Assembly (NCBI GenBank): GCA_902825945.1
Contig: CADECY010000010.1
Location: 28,695 to 75,768 of the forward strand
Reading direction: 5' to 3'
Origin: an uncultured Acidobacteriota bacterium
Lineage (GTDB): Bacteria; Acidobacteriota; Terriglobia; Bryobacterales; Bryobacteraceae
Length of the DNA: 47,074 nt
A program made the translations under genes and the position numbers. Shown piece after piece: positions 19,140 to 28,456 of the stretch. Positions within the stretch are counted from its first letter, which is position 1. Every line of letters starts with the position of its first letter. The notes beneath the pieces are model-generated. The model ran no database searches. It was not told the origin of the DNA and saw nothing but the letters and a program-made list of their open reading frames with translations.

Positions 19140-19152
19140 TCGGGCTCGATCA
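19137..19152. repeat. Palindromic hairpin spanning two convergent stop codons
   Basis: TGATCG-GGCT-CGATCA: the left TGA is the stop of the FAD-protein gene and the right TCA is the complement of the mutS2 stop. The 6-bp stem with a 4-nt loop could mark transcript 3' ends on both strands, but there is no T run. Confidence 0.5.
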
Positions 19153-21570
19153 ACCGGTGCGTAGCTCGGCGATCGTCGCTCCCGAGCCGCCGTCGTTTGC
19201 GTCCGCCGGATAGAACTTAGCGACGTGCGGATGTTCGGTTAACAACTCCGCGATCGCTCTCTTGAGGATGCCCATGCCGTGTCCGTGAACGATGCGGACA
19301 CGGTCGATCGAGGCAAGCGCGGCGCTGTCGAGGAATTTGTCCACTTCCGCCACCGCCTCTTCGGCGCGCCGCCCGATCAGGTTCAACTCGCGCGTCAGCA
19401 TCAGGTGATCGGGCCGCGGTGCGGTCTTGAACGTCACGCCCTGCGGGAGCTTCGCCTTCTCCGGAGTCTCGGGCAGAACCTCCAGCACGTCATCCCGCGA
19501 CACCTGCAGCTTCAGGAATCCAGCCTCGACTTCGATCACGTCCGCGTTGACGATCCGCTTGACGCGCCCCGGTTCGCGTACGCCCTTCAGTCGCACGCGC
19601 ACACCCTCGGCGATCGCGAGTTTCGGCGCGGACGAATCGGCCGCCGCCGATGACGGCTTCGCCGCGACCTCAGCCTCTTCCCGGATCTCGCGCCGCACCT
19701 GCGACACCTTTCGCTCGGCGTTCGACACTGCTTTGCGCGTGTCGGCCACTTGCCCGATCTGCTCGATCGTCTGGCGTGCGCGCTTCTCGAAATCGGCGAT
19801 CATCGCCTCGGTCCGCCGCTCGATCTCCTTCAGCTTCGCGGACTCCCGCTTCTCCCACATCGCCGCCAGTTGGGCTCTCTCCTGCTCGATCGCGCGCTTC
19901 TCTTCGGCCAGTTTGCGCTCGATCTCCGTGGCCGAATCGAGCCGCTCTTCGAGAAGCGAGAGGAAGGTCGCAATCGAGCGTTGATGATCGGAGAGCGATG
20001 AGCGCGCCTGATCGATGATCTCGCCATTCAGGCCGAGGCGGCGCGCGATGTCGAGTCCGGCGGAGGCTCCGGGAACTCCCACGCGCAGGATGTAGGTCGG
20101 CGCGAGTGTCTCCTGATCGAAGCTCATTGACGCGTTCGTCACTCCGGCCGCCGTCGAGGCGTAGATCTTCGGCGCCAGCAAGTGCGTCGAGGCGATCGTG
20201 AAGGCGCCGCGCTGGCGGACAAAGTCGATGATCGCGACTCCGAGCGCACCGCCTTCGTCCGGATCGGTCGCACGGCCGAGTTCGTCGAAAAGAACCAACG
20301 AGAGCGGCCCCACGAGTTCGAGCATCTCCTTCACCCGCGCGATGTGCGACGAAAACGAGCTGAGGCTCTGCTCGATCGACTGGTTGTCGCCGATGTCGGC
20401 GACAACACGTTCGAAGACCGGAAACTCAGCGGACTCAGCTGGCACCGGAAATCCGGCCTGCGCCATCAAGGCCAGCAGCCCGATCGTCTTGAGCGAAACC
20501 GTCTTGCCACCCGTATTCGGACCGCTGATCACGAGCGTGCGCGAATCACCTTCGAGCGTGAGCGATAGCGGCACGACGGACTTTCCCGAACGGGACCGCT
20601 TCAGGATATCGACGAGCAGCGGGTGCCGGGCGTTCGACACCGCGAGACGCTTTCCGAAGCGCGGGATCACGCAACCGAAATCCGTCGCATAGCGCGCCTT
20701 CGCGAAGATCATTTCGAGATCGGCGAGTACTTCGACCGTGACGCGAATCTCGTCCACGGAAGCGCGCAGCCGCTCGGTCAGTTCGGCAAGAATCCGCAGG
20801 ATCTCGCGCCGTTCCTGCTCGCGCAGCCGGACGAGATCATTATTCAGCTCCACCGTTTCGAGCGGCTCGATGAACAGCGTGTGTCCCGTGCCCGAAGCGG
20901 CGTGAATGATCCCATCGACTTTGCGCTTCTGCCCGGCGACCACCGGCAACACGAAACGCTCGTTTCGGATCGCGATGAACTCCTCCTGCAGGATTCCGTC
21001 ATCGCGATGCCGCTTCATGAAGCGCTCGAGCGATTCCTGGATCATGCGCTGCTGGCGATCCATGTCTCGGCGGATCCGATGCAGCGCCACCGAGGCGTTG
21101 TCGGCGAGCGATCCATCGGGCTCGATCTTGCCGTTCAACTCCTGCAGCAGCGCGCGAAAGTCGCCGATGTCCGACGCACGGACCCCGAGCCGCGGGAATC
21201 GCGCCGTAACGGCCGTGAGGATCGCGCGGATGTCGCAGGCACGGTCGAGCAGTGTCGTGAGAGCCCGAATCTCGGCGCCCTCGAGCGTGACGCCTTCGAT
21301 CGAAAGTTTGGCGACGAGCGGCTCCGGATCGGGCAGCGAATCGAATCGCACGCGGATCGCCGCGCCGCGCCCGGCGGGTTGAGGCTGCGAGGCCGCATCG
21401 AGATATCCGATCGCCTCCGCGGTATCGGCGTGGGCCTTCTCCAAAGCCTCGCGGTCCGTAGAGGGTTCGCACTCCTCCAAGCGCGCATGCCCCGCCGGAC
21501 TCGACACGTATCGCGCGATCAGCGCCTTCAGCGCGTCGAATTCCAGAAGTTCGCGCGAGGTGTGCGTCAT
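19150..21570 (-). CDS. mutS2: MutS2 (Smr-domain DNA/ribosome-acting ATPase)
   Basis: This 806-residue protein has the MutS core domains, then ATPase domain V with SGPNTGGKTVSLKTIG (Walker A), LSLVLFDELGRATDPDEGGA (Walker B) and ASTHLLAPK. A long coiled coil follows (about residues 510-620) and a C-terminal Smr domain (RIVHGHGMGILKRAI). MutS2 suppresses recombination and/or splits collided ribosomes. The Smr LDLR-type motif reads LNLI here, so the nuclease activity may be changed. ATG 21570 overlaps the Nudix stop (ATGA), so the two are co-translated. Confidence 0.95.
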   Translation of the reverse strand: MTHTSRELLEFDALKALIARYVSSPAGHARLEECEPSTDREALEKAHADTAEAIGYLDAASQPQPAGRGAAIRVRFDSLPDPEPLVAKLSIEGVTLEGAEIRALTTLLDRACDIRAILTAVTARFPRLGVRASDIGDFRALLQELNGKIEPDGSLADNASVALHRIRRDMDRQQRMIQESLERFMKRHRDDGILQEEFIAIRNERFVLPVVAGQKRKVDGIIHAASGTGHTLFIEPLETVELNNDLVRLREQERREILRILAELTERLRASVDEIRVTVEVLADLEMIFAKARYATDFGCVIPRFGKRLAVSNARHPLLVDILKRSRSGKSVVPLSLTLEGDSRTLVISGPNTGGKTVSLKTIGLLALMAQAGFPVPAESAEFPVFERVVADIGDNQSIEQSLSSFSSHIARVKEMLELVGPLSLVLFDELGRATDPDEGGALGVAIIDFVRQRGAFTIASTHLLAPKIYASTAAGVTNASMSFDQETLAPTYILRVGVPGASAGLDIARRLGLNGEIIDQARSSLSDHQRSIATFLSLLEERLDSATEIERKLAEEKRAIEQERAQLAAMWEKRESAKLKEIERRTEAMIADFEKRARQTIEQIGQVADTRKAVSNAERKVSQVRREIREEAEVAAKPSSAAADSSAPKLAIAEGVRVRLKGVREPGRVKRIVNADVIEVEAGFLKLQVSRDDVLEVLPETPEKAKLPQGVTFKTAPRPDHLMLTRELNLIGRRAEEAVAEVDKFLDSAALASIDRVRIVHGHGMGILKRAIAELLTEHPHVAKFYPADANDGGSGATIAELRTG

Positions 21571-21986
21571 TTGCGTTTGAGGTAGACGTCTTTTCGTTCG
21601 AAGGCCCGTTCGATGACCGGCAGCGTGCCTTCGGTGATCTTCAGGTTCGCGAGATCCTTGCGCTTGAACCAATCGGCGCGGCTCGCATCGTCGCTCGCTT
21701 TCAACTCACCGCCCGTAACTTTGCAGATGTAGTCGATCAGAACGTAGTGATACTCGGGCTTGCCCTCTTTGTCGCGCATGATGCGCTCGAAGATTTCGAA
21801 GACGGCGATGGGTTTCACTTCGAGTCCAGTCTCCTCGAGAACCTCGCGCCGGATGGCATCGGCGAGATGCTCACCGGTTTCGAGCACGCCGCCGGGCAGC
21901 GACCAATAGCCCTTGAGCGGCTGCTTGCCTCGCTCGACGAGCAGGATCTTCTCGCGCTGGAAAATGAGTGCGCCGACACCGAGCAT
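21567..21986 (-). CDS. Nudix hydrolase
   Basis: The protein has 139 residues from ATG 21986, with a complete Nudix box GGVLETGEHLADAIRREVLE followed by ETGLE. The N-terminal strand LGVGALIFQREKILLVERG is ADP-ribose/NADH-pyrophosphatase-like. The 12 codons upstream read [12 protein letters not shown], which looks coding and typical of the family, but the only near-start codon before the next in-frame stop is ATT at 22025-22023, preceded by AAAGGA. The true start may therefore be a rare ATT. The gene begins at the end of the SMP-30 gene and overlaps mutS2. Confidence 0.88.
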   Translation of the reverse strand: MLGVGALIFQREKILLVERGKQPLKGYWSLPGGVLETGEHLADAIRREVLEETGLEVKPIAVFEIFERIMRDKEGKPEYHYVLIDYICKVTGGELKASDDASRADWFKRKDLANLKITEGTLPVIERAFERKDVYLKRK

Positions 21987-22020
21987 TGGACGCTCGGGAT
22001 ACCGGCGGGTGTCCTTCTTG

Positions 22021-22887
22021 CTAATACTGCACCGATCCTTTCACGGGCAGCCGGACGCGATAGACCGACGTGCGCGCGGTGACGAACAGCGTCTGGAAAT
22101 CGGCCTCGCCGAAAGCGCAGTTGCGAGGCGTCTCGCTGAACTCGATCGTGTGGAGGAGCTTGCCTTGCGGCGAGTAGATCGGCAGGTGGTTCGCGGTGAC
22201 GTAGAGATTGCCCTTCTCGTCAACCTTGATGCCATCCGGTGGGCCGTCGATTCCCGTGATCAGCTTGCGCTCGTTCGTTGCCTTTCCGTCCTTGTCGAGA
22301 TCGTAGGCGTAGACGGCGCGCTCGTCGGAGTTCGAGACGTACAAAGTGCGTCCGCCCGGCGCCAGCGCGATCCCATTCGGGCGTCCCGCGGGTTTGGCGA
22401 TCAGTTCGAGCTCGAGCTTCGGCGTGACGTGATAAATGCCATAGTGATCGAGTTCGCGCGCATTGGTCTGCTCGCCGAACGCCGGATCGGTGAAGTAGAC
22501 GTGCCCGTCCTTGCGCACGACGATGTCGTTCGGCGCGTTCAATCGCTTGCCTTCGAACTTCTCGGCAACCGTTTCGACGGTGCCCTTCTTGTCGGTCCGG
22601 GTGACGCGGCGGGCTTGCGTCTCGCAGGTATAGAGGTTGCCCTTGGCGTCGAAGGTGTTGCCATTGGCCTTGCCGGACGGAGTCCGCCAGGCTTGGGGCT
22701 TCTCGCCGGGGACGACCTTGTAGATCTTGTTCTCCGGAACGTCGCTGAACATGAGGAATCCATCACGCGACCACACCGGACCTTCGGTGAACGTGTAGCC
22801 GCCGGTGAACTTCTCGATGCGGATATCGGAGAAGTCCTGGGCTTCAGCGGCCAATACGGCCAGCAGGACGAGTGCCAAGCGAAACAT
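22021..22887 (-). CDS. SMP-30/gluconolactonase-like beta-propeller, secreted
   Basis: This 288-residue protein has an N-terminal signal ([16 protein letters not shown]). The propeller repeats include [75 protein letters not shown] and [18 protein letters not shown]. These hold the usual Glu, Asn and Asp metal ligands (EGP, PND, SNS/PDG). Family members hydrolyse sugar lactones, but many relatives are uncharacterised. ATG 22887 is supported by the signal peptide and by a TACACT hexamer 8 nt upstream. Likely first gene of an SMP-30/Nudix/mutS2 transcript. Confidence 0.9.
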   Translation of the reverse strand: MFRLALVLLAVLAAEAQDFSDIRIEKFTGGYTFTEGPVWSRDGFLMFSDVPENKIYKVVPGEKPQAWRTPSGKANGNTFDAKGNLYTCETQARRVTRTDKKGTVETVAEKFEGKRLNAPNDIVVRKDGHVYFTDPAFGEQTNARELDHYGIYHVTPKLELELIAKPAGRPNGIALAPGGRTLYVSNSDERAVYAYDLDKDGKATNERKLITGIDGPPDGIKVDEKGNLYVTANHLPIYSPQGKLLHTIEFSETPRNCAFGEADFQTLFVTARTSVYRVRLPVKGSVQY

Positions 22888-22895
22888 CAATTTCA

Positions 22896-22901
22896 AGTGT
22901 A
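22896..22901 (-). promoter_or_regulatory. -10-like TACACT, 8 nt before the SMP-30 gene
   Basis: Minus-strand TACACT, 8 nt, then ATG 22887; no ribosome binding site fits between them, which suggests a leaderless start. Confidence 0.4.
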
Positions 22902-23325
22902 GCGTCCGTCGGTCAAAGCCGCGCCTGGAACTATGGCCGCATCTCCATTTCCACGTTTTCAAGTGATACGCCCGATGGGGGCCGATTCACGCGCCTGGCG
23001 ATCACCGGCCGCTGGACCAGCGGCCGGATCTGGCCCGCTCACAGCCGCGACACCCGGACCGGTGTACCCGTTCCCTCCAACGGGAACTCGTTCTCATGGG
23101 GCTTCCGCCCTGACGGAACGATTCGTTCACGGGACTCATGCGACGTGTGTTCTCTCGCTGGACCCACAACGGAACCCGTACAAGAGGACAAACTCCTGCG
23201 CGCCCTCGTCCACCCGTTCGGCTCCTGGCAGGATCATCAAGCGGACCTATCGATTCCGCGTGGTCAGGGATGGAAACAGCATCGGGCTGGAGCTGCCGGG
23301 CGGTGACGGCGTGACACAGACGTTC
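22902..23325. other. Gene-free stretch containing a perfect palindrome
   Basis: No convincing coding sequence is present. The open frames on the plus strand are low-complexity Pro/Ala/Arg translations without a family pattern. A perfect inverted repeat with 11-bp arms CCGGCCGCTGG and a single central base lies at 23005-23027. Confidence 0.5.
23005..23027. repeat. Perfect inverted repeat, 11-bp arms
   Basis: Left arm CCGGCCGCTGG (23005-23015), centre A, right arm its exact complement (23017-23027). As RNA it would give a 10-bp stem with a 3-nt loop. No T run follows on either strand. Confidence 0.7.
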
Positions 23326-23752
23326 TCACGCGCCGAATAGTCCCGGAGCGATCTTCTCGAAGGGATACTCGCGCTCGGGTGGCAGCAGCCCCGCCGCGAG
23401 GGCGCGCCCGCGTTCAAGCAAACACGCGTGAATGGACTGTGCCGATTCGGTCACATCCACGAGGCGCGTGATCCACTCGTTCACATATCGGTTGACCGCT
23501 TCTCCAACGCAGTCCGATCTGGATGGAGCGGTAGCCGAGCGGCCGCAGGTCGAGGTCGCGCTCCGGATCCCACTGCACGATTGATGGCGCGCCGGGCCCG
23601 GCGTCATGCGCCAGTTGTGCATGGCGGAGGATCCAGTCGAATCCCACGCGCTTAAGATCGATCGCGAGAATGCGGCATTGGCCGGGGTCCTTTTGCGCCC
23701 CAGCCAGCGCCGCATCGGCGATCTCATTCGCGTAGGCCTGATACACACGCAC
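23326..23752 (-). pseudogene. DUF4291 family remnant (internal deletion and frameshift)
   Basis: From GTG 23752 the minus strand reads RVYQAYANEIADAALA, the start region of DUF4291, then jumps to RILAIDLKRVGFDWILRHA and VQWDPERDLDLRPLGYRS. The block with the conserved MTWIKPSFLWMMYRSGW-type motif is missing between the first two segments. After SIQIGL (about 23500) one extra base shifts the frame; the other frame continues VGEAVNRYVNEWITRLVDVT to the stop at 23326. The N-terminal ~18 residues of the family are also missing. The gene is clearly dead. DUF4291 has no established function. Confidence 0.75.
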
Positions 23753-23837
23753 GGTCTACCCGTCGAACAACGCCCGGATCTGCCGCGCCTTGACCGGCAA
23801 ACCCGGGTGAGTCGTGTACGGAGCGCCCGTCACGGCC

Positions 23838-24800
23838 TTATCGCGCACCACCCAAGTCGTAGGCGTTGGTCACCCTGACCGTCAGACGAAACGTCCCGAG
23901 ATTGTTTTGCCAATGCCGGTTGTCGTTGATCGCGAAATAGAGCCGGCCCGCCGCCAGTCCGGACTTCGAGGCCTTCGCGCCCGCTACCCACAGATCGCCA
24001 GCCGGGCCAGTGCGCGCGAGCAACGCGCCGAACGGATGCCCCTCGAACAGGTTGGTCTTGTAGTTGCCGCCGGGCTTCTTCAGGCCATCGGGATCGCTCG
24101 TCCAGCTATCGTCGTTCCACGACAATCGCACGAAACCGCGCGCCACGGACTCGAGCTTCGAATCGGCCGTGACGCCGATGCCGGTGTCGAGGAACTCGAT
24201 CTGATTCGAGTGGTGCAGTGCGTGGACATCCACCGTGCGCTCCACCGCCGCGCGCCTTGCCGCAAGCCGTCGGATATCGGCGATCTTGACCGTCTTCGCC
24301 TCCCCACCGTTCGACTTGACCGTGAGATCGGCTCCGCTCAACTCTCCCCGCAACTCCTGCCCATTCGCCATCCGCGCGAGATCGGCGGTGCGATCGCGGC
24401 CATCCTGAGTCCCTGTGATAATCCGTTCGAACAGGCGATAGTAGTGTGCGGGCTCGCCCACCGCGCTGTCTTTGTAGGACTTCAGCAGCGGAGTGAGCAC
24501 CGGTAACCCGATGTCCACGAGTTCGGCGATGGCGGCATCGCGCTGCTTGCGATCGGCACCCATCGCGGCGGCGAGCGACGCGGCGATCCGTTCCGATTCC
24601 CGCGCGGAAGCGTCGTCGCCGGCGTGGATCGACAGGAGATCCTTCAGCGCCACCGGGCGCCCTGCGAACTGGACGGATTTGGTCCCGGCCGTGCCTTCGA
24701 TCGTTTCGCCGCTTTTCGTGAGCACGGAAATGACTTGGCCCTTGCCGGACTCGAGCGAGGCGGCAAGGGCCAGGAGGAAGATGGAGAAAGATGAGCGCAT
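23838..24800 (-). CDS. Secreted protein with LecA (PA-IL)-like C-terminal domain
   Basis: This 320-residue protein has a signal peptide (MRSSFSIFLLALAASLESGKG). The middle (about 30-170) begins with an Sm-like or LSM-like strand set (VLTKSGETIEGTAGTKSVQFAG) and then helices. The C-terminal ~110 residues contain NLFEGHPFGALLARTGPAGD, GRLYFAINDNRHWQNNLGTF and RLTVRVTNAY, matching the PA-IL-like galactose-binding fold; Asn/Asp residues in NDNRH would be calcium or sugar ligands. A role in extracellular sugar recognition is inferred. It starts 9 nt after a TAAGAT hexamer. Confidence 0.7.
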   Translation of the reverse strand: MRSSFSIFLLALAASLESGKGQVISVLTKSGETIEGTAGTKSVQFAGRPVALKDLLSIHAGDDASARESERIAASLAAAMGADRKQRDAAIAELVDIGLPVLTPLLKSYKDSAVGEPAHYYRLFERIITGTQDGRDRTADLARMANGQELRGELSGADLTVKSNGGEAKTVKIADIRRLAARRAAVERTVDVHALHHSNQIEFLDTGIGVTADSKLESVARGFVRLSWNDDSWTSDPDGLKKPGGNYKTNLFEGHPFGALLARTGPAGDLWVAGAKASKSGLAAGRLYFAINDNRHWQNNLGTFRLTVRVTNAYDLGGAR

Positions 24801-24809
24801 CGAGCGCTT

Positions 24810-24815
24810 ATCTTA
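24810..24815 (-). promoter_or_regulatory. -10-like TAAGAT, 9 nt before the LecA-like gene
   Basis: Minus-strand TAAGAT, 9 nt, ATG 24800. A very short or absent leader is implied. The site lies directly after the TonB-receptor stop. Confidence 0.35.
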
Positions 24816-24819
24816 CCAC

Positions 24820-27800
24820 CTAGAAGCGATAGTAGAGACCGAACTGGAGGATGCGGCGATCGTTGAAGACACCGATGACGCGACCGAAAGTCGGCTGATT
24901 GATATTGAAGCGCGTGGTGGCCGTCGTCTCGTTGCCCACCCAAAACGATGGAGTATTCAGGATGTTGTAGAAGTCGGCTCGAATCTGGACCGCATGGCCT
25001 TCCTTGATGGAAACGGTCTTCAACAACGAGTTATCGAGGTTAAAGTTCCACGGCCCGGAGAACATGCGGCGTTGCAGGGCGCCGTTGAAACCAGGGTCCG
25101 GGTTGTAGAACAATTGCCCGGTGAAAGCGGGTGATCCGTCGGAAGCCGTGCCGCGTCCGTCGGTACCGATCGCGGACGGATCGATGAAGAACGGACCGTT
25201 GCCGGTCATCACCAGCCGGCCGACGCGCTGATCCAGTTCGGACTTGGTGACCAAAGCCGTTGCGGTGTTGCGCCCGGTGGCGCGCCCGCCGCGATTCACT
25301 GTTCCTCGATTCGAGAAAACCGAGAACGCCGTGCCGGAGGTGTAGCTCATGATGCCCGAGACCACCCATCCTCCGAACGCCTTGTCGGCGATGCCACGCA
25401 GTTCGAACTTGCGTCCGCGGCCGAATGGGATGTCCCACGAGCCGTTCGCCTTGATCGCGTGGGTGAGGTCGAACGGCGAGCGGCCGCGCTCGAGCGATGG
25501 GCTTTCGAGATCGAGCAAAGGCTCGAAGCGGTTGGAATCGTCGCCAACGCCATTGCTGAGTGCCTTCGAGAACGTATAGTTGGCTTGAAAGTCGACGCCC
25601 TTGCCTCTGCGCCGCAGGTCGACCTGGAGTGCATGGTAGGTGGAATCGGCCCCGTTCACCACCGCGTTGGCACCCAGGATGTTCGGATTGCGGAAGAAAT
25701 TGACAGCGCCATTGAGGCCGTTGGTCTGATAGATCTCGCCGAGAGACCCGGGTTCGCCGGTGCGGATCAGGTTTTGAACCGTGGCGTTAGTCAGAAGGCC
25801 GCCAAGCGCGAGTTGCGGGAACACGGTGAGCCGTTGGCTGCCGGGAACGGCCGCGCTGAAGTCGGGATTGAATCCACGGCCGGCCGCCAGCGAAAGGCGG
25901 CCATTGCTGCGCGCGCGCAGAAAGTCGTCGAGGAAGCCGTTCTCCCGTATCACCACCTGGTTATAGTCAATCGCCCGGAGCATTTTGGTTCCGCGATTGC
26001 CGACGTACCGGAATTCGACGATGTTGCCCTTGATCTCCTGCTGGATTCCGAACTGCCACGCCTGCAGGTAGGGACTGCGGAAGTTCGGGTCGGGCATGCC
26101 CGCCGCGGAGGTTGGGTTTAGCAGGTAGTTGTCTTCCACCGTGCGCGGAACTTTGTAGAGGGGAGGAGCGATCTGCGGACGGTTGGCCAGGACTGCGGTC
26201 TGACGCGTCAGTGTGCGGTTTCCCTGAAGGCCGGCGTTGGTATTCACGTTGTTCCGCATGGCCGCTATGGTCTCGTCATTGACGTAGGAAATCATGTAGC
26301 TGCCGCGAATCGCGGTCTTACCCTTTCCCGTCGGATCGAACGCGAATCCGATGTTCGGCGCGAAGTTGTTGCGATCGGGCCTGTAGGCGGGTCTGCCGAT
26401 CGCACCGCCAGCGAAATCGAGCGTGGCGTTGGGATCGAGCAGCGTCTGGATGAAGTTCCCATTCTTCAATGGAGGCAGCAGGAACAGTGCGTCCTTTTCG
26501 TCGAACCGCGTCCAGTATTCGTATCGCAGACCAAGTGTTACGGTCAGATTTTGCCGCATCTTCCACTTGTCCTGGAAATAGCCGGAATAGGTGTCGTATG
26601 CGAAGTTGCGAACGTTAGTGTAATTCGGAACGAACCCGGAAGACCGGTCCCGGACGTTGAACAACTGGGTCGCCTCGTTGATATAGCCGGCCAGATTCGA
26701 CAGGATCTGGTTTGCGAGATTGACATCCTGGGAACGGGCACCGGCCAAGTCGGTCGCCGTCAGTCCGTTCTGATTGGCGGCGCTGATTCCTAGCGAATAG
26801 TCCGGAAGGATGCCAGCATCGTTGAACGGCCGGGCCCGAATCATCTGAGTCTGGAAGCCGAACGCCAAGTCATGCTTGCCCTGGAGCCGATTGGCGTTGT
26901 CCTGGATGCTGTACGTATTCGTGTCGCGGCCCTGTGCGAGAAAGGTATTGACGGGATTTCCGAAGGCCAAGTTGCTCACCAGGAACTCCGGGTACTCGTT
27001 CCGAACGTTGAACTTACCGGGTGCGAGGCTGAAGCCTCCCCGGAGTTCGTTGGTCATGACCGGAGACATCGTCCAACGCCACGCCACCGAAACAAGGTTG
27101 CTCGGATTCTCGTTGAACACCGGGGGAAGCACCGTGTAAAATGCTCCAGCGTCCGGCCGATTGGTGATTTCCTTCGTCCGGTTCCACGTTCCCGTGAAAC
27201 TGCTGCTGCTGTTCAGGTAGTAGTCCCAGCGCGTGACGATCTGATCACGATTGGAGTTCGCGTTCGCGTTGAACCGGTAGCCGCCAGTATTGATGCCGTC
27301 GCCGGCATCAGTCGTGTTGGGCTCGGGAAGCTGACTGACCAGGGCCTGCATGGCGGGATCGATGCGTGCCTGACGGAGTCCCAGAACGTTCCGGGTCTCG
27401 ATGCTGCCTCCCGCCGCCGGCCGGTACTGAAAGATTCCTTGCTTGGCGCTCGGCGTGAGAACCGTCCGTAGAACGGACTCCTGCTCGCGCAGCCGGAAGG
27501 CCTCGTAGTTGCCGAAGAAGAACAGCTTGTCGCGAATGATCTTGCCGCCGAGCGAAGCGCCCATCTGGTTCAGATTCAGGAACGGCTTGCCGATGCCCGA
27601 GCGGTTGTTGAACCAGTCATTGGCGGCGGTCGCATTGTTGCGGTTATACCAATAGGCCGATCCGTGATACTGATTCGATCCGCTCTTGGTCACCATGGCG
27701 ACCTGGGCCGCTCCGCCGCCGATCGTCGATCCGGAGTTCGATACGGAAATCGTGACCTCCGAGATCTGGTCGATCGTCGTGCGGTAGGGCATGTAGTCGA

Positions 27801-28392
27801 GCGAGTTGTTGCGCAGGAAGTTGTCCTGGACATTGACGCCGTCGAGAGTGACGTTGGCAAACGTAGTGCGCATACCATTGATCACCGTGGGGCCGCGGGC
27901 GCTGCTGACACCGGCCTGCGTCGAAAAAAGCTGGCTGACCTGACGGTCGAGGGCAGGCAACTCGTCAATTTGCTGTTGGGTAATCAAATTCGACACTTCG
28001 CTATTGGCAAGCTGCACGGCCTGGACATCCGCCGTCACCTCCACCACCTGCTGCGTCGCCGCGACCTCCATCTTGATCACCAGGTTCGTCTCGCGGATCG
28101 CATCCACCTTGACGTCTCGTTGAATGTACTTGGCGAATCCCGGCGCTTCGACTTCGACGTCGTATGCCTCCGGCCGCACCGCGATGAACGAAAACAGGCC
28201 CGCCGCATTGGTACGGGCTTCCATGAGCGCTTGCTTTCCGCCTCGCAGGATCACACTGACTTTGGCGTTCGGCAGTGCACCGCCAGTCGAATCGGTGACT
28301 GAACCCGTCAACGACCCGGAAGCCTGACTGAAGGCCAACGGCGCGCACGCCGCGAAAATGAACGTAGCATGGACCAATCTATTCCCAACCAT
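24820..28392 (-). CDS. Oar-like TonB-dependent outer-membrane receptor with carboxypeptidase-regulatory domain
   Basis: This protein of ~1190 residues has a signal peptide (to about residue 24), then a carboxypeptidase-regulatory-like fold (GSLTGSVTDSTGGALPNAKV, about 26-110). The plug domain follows (about 120-240, VINGMRTTFANVTLDGVNVQ and VAMVTKSGSNQYHGSAYWYN), then a large beta-barrel ending in RILQFGLYYRF with the terminal aromatic residue needed for barrel insertion. This is the typical acidobacterial Oar/SusC-like receptor for import of large substrates or adhesion. AGGAAAGGATAAAACG precedes the start, a normal Shine-Dalgarno arrangement. The amidase gene starts upstream on the same strand. 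Confidence 0.95.
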   Translation of the reverse strand: MVGNRLVHATFIFAACAPLAFSQASGSLTGSVTDSTGGALPNAKVSVILRGGKQALMEARTNAAGLFSFIAVRPEAYDVEVEAPGFAKYIQRDVKVDAIRETNLVIKMEVAATQQVVEVTADVQAVQLANSEVSNLITQQQIDELPALDRQVSQLFSTQAGVSSARGPTVINGMRTTFANVTLDGVNVQDNFLRNNSLDYMPYRTTIDQISEVTISVSNSGSTIGGGAAQVAMVTKSGSNQYHGSAYWYNRNNATAANDWFNNRSGIGKPFLNLNQMGASLGGKIIRDKLFFFGNYEAFRLREQESVLRTVLTPSAKQGIFQYRPAAGGSIETRNVLGLRQARIDPAMQALVSQLPEPNTTDAGDGINTGGYRFNANANSNRDQIVTRWDYYLNSSSSFTGTWNRTKEITNRPDAGAFYTVLPPVFNENPSNLVSVAWRWTMSPVMTNELRGGFSLAPGKFNVRNEYPEFLVSNLAFGNPVNTFLAQGRDTNTYSIQDNANRLQGKHDLAFGFQTQMIRARPFNDAGILPDYSLGISAANQNGLTATDLAGARSQDVNLANQILSNLAGYINEATQLFNVRDRSSGFVPNYTNVRNFAYDTYSGYFQDKWKMRQNLTVTLGLRYEYWTRFDEKDALFLLPPLKNGNFIQTLLDPNATLDFAGGAIGRPAYRPDRNNFAPNIGFAFDPTGKGKTAIRGSYMISYVNDETIAAMRNNVNTNAGLQGNRTLTRQTAVLANRPQIAPPLYKVPRTVEDNYLLNPTSAAGMPDPNFRSPYLQAWQFGIQQEIKGNIVEFRYVGNRGTKMLRAIDYNQVVIRENGFLDDFLRARSNGRLSLAAGRGFNPDFSAAVPGSQRLTVFPQLALGGLLTNATVQNLIRTGEPGSLGEIYQTNGLNGAVNFFRNPNILGANAVVNGADSTYHALQVDLRRRGKGVDFQANYTFSKALSNGVGDDSNRFEPLLDLESPSLERGRSPFDLTHAIKANGSWDIPFGRGRKFELRGIADKAFGGWVVSGIMSYTSGTAFSVFSNRGTVNRGGRATGRNTATALVTKSELDQRVGRLVMTGNGPFFIDPSAIGTDGRGTASDGSPAFTGQLFYNPDPGFNGALQRRMFSGPWNFNLDNSLLKTVSIKEGHAVQIRADFYNILNTPSFWVGNETTATTRFNINQPTFGRVIGVFNDRRILQFGLYYRF

Positions 28393-28456
28393 CACGTTTT
28401 ATCCTTTCCTGGATAGAGTTGATTCGAGAATAGCACCCCGCGAGCGCGCGGTGGCC

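Noticed and set aside
22933..23340. 135-residue plus-strand frame in the gene-free stretch
   Set aside because: Low-complexity composition, crosses the perfect palindrome, no ribosome site and no recognisable family; the last 30 residues look slightly protein-like but not enough to call.
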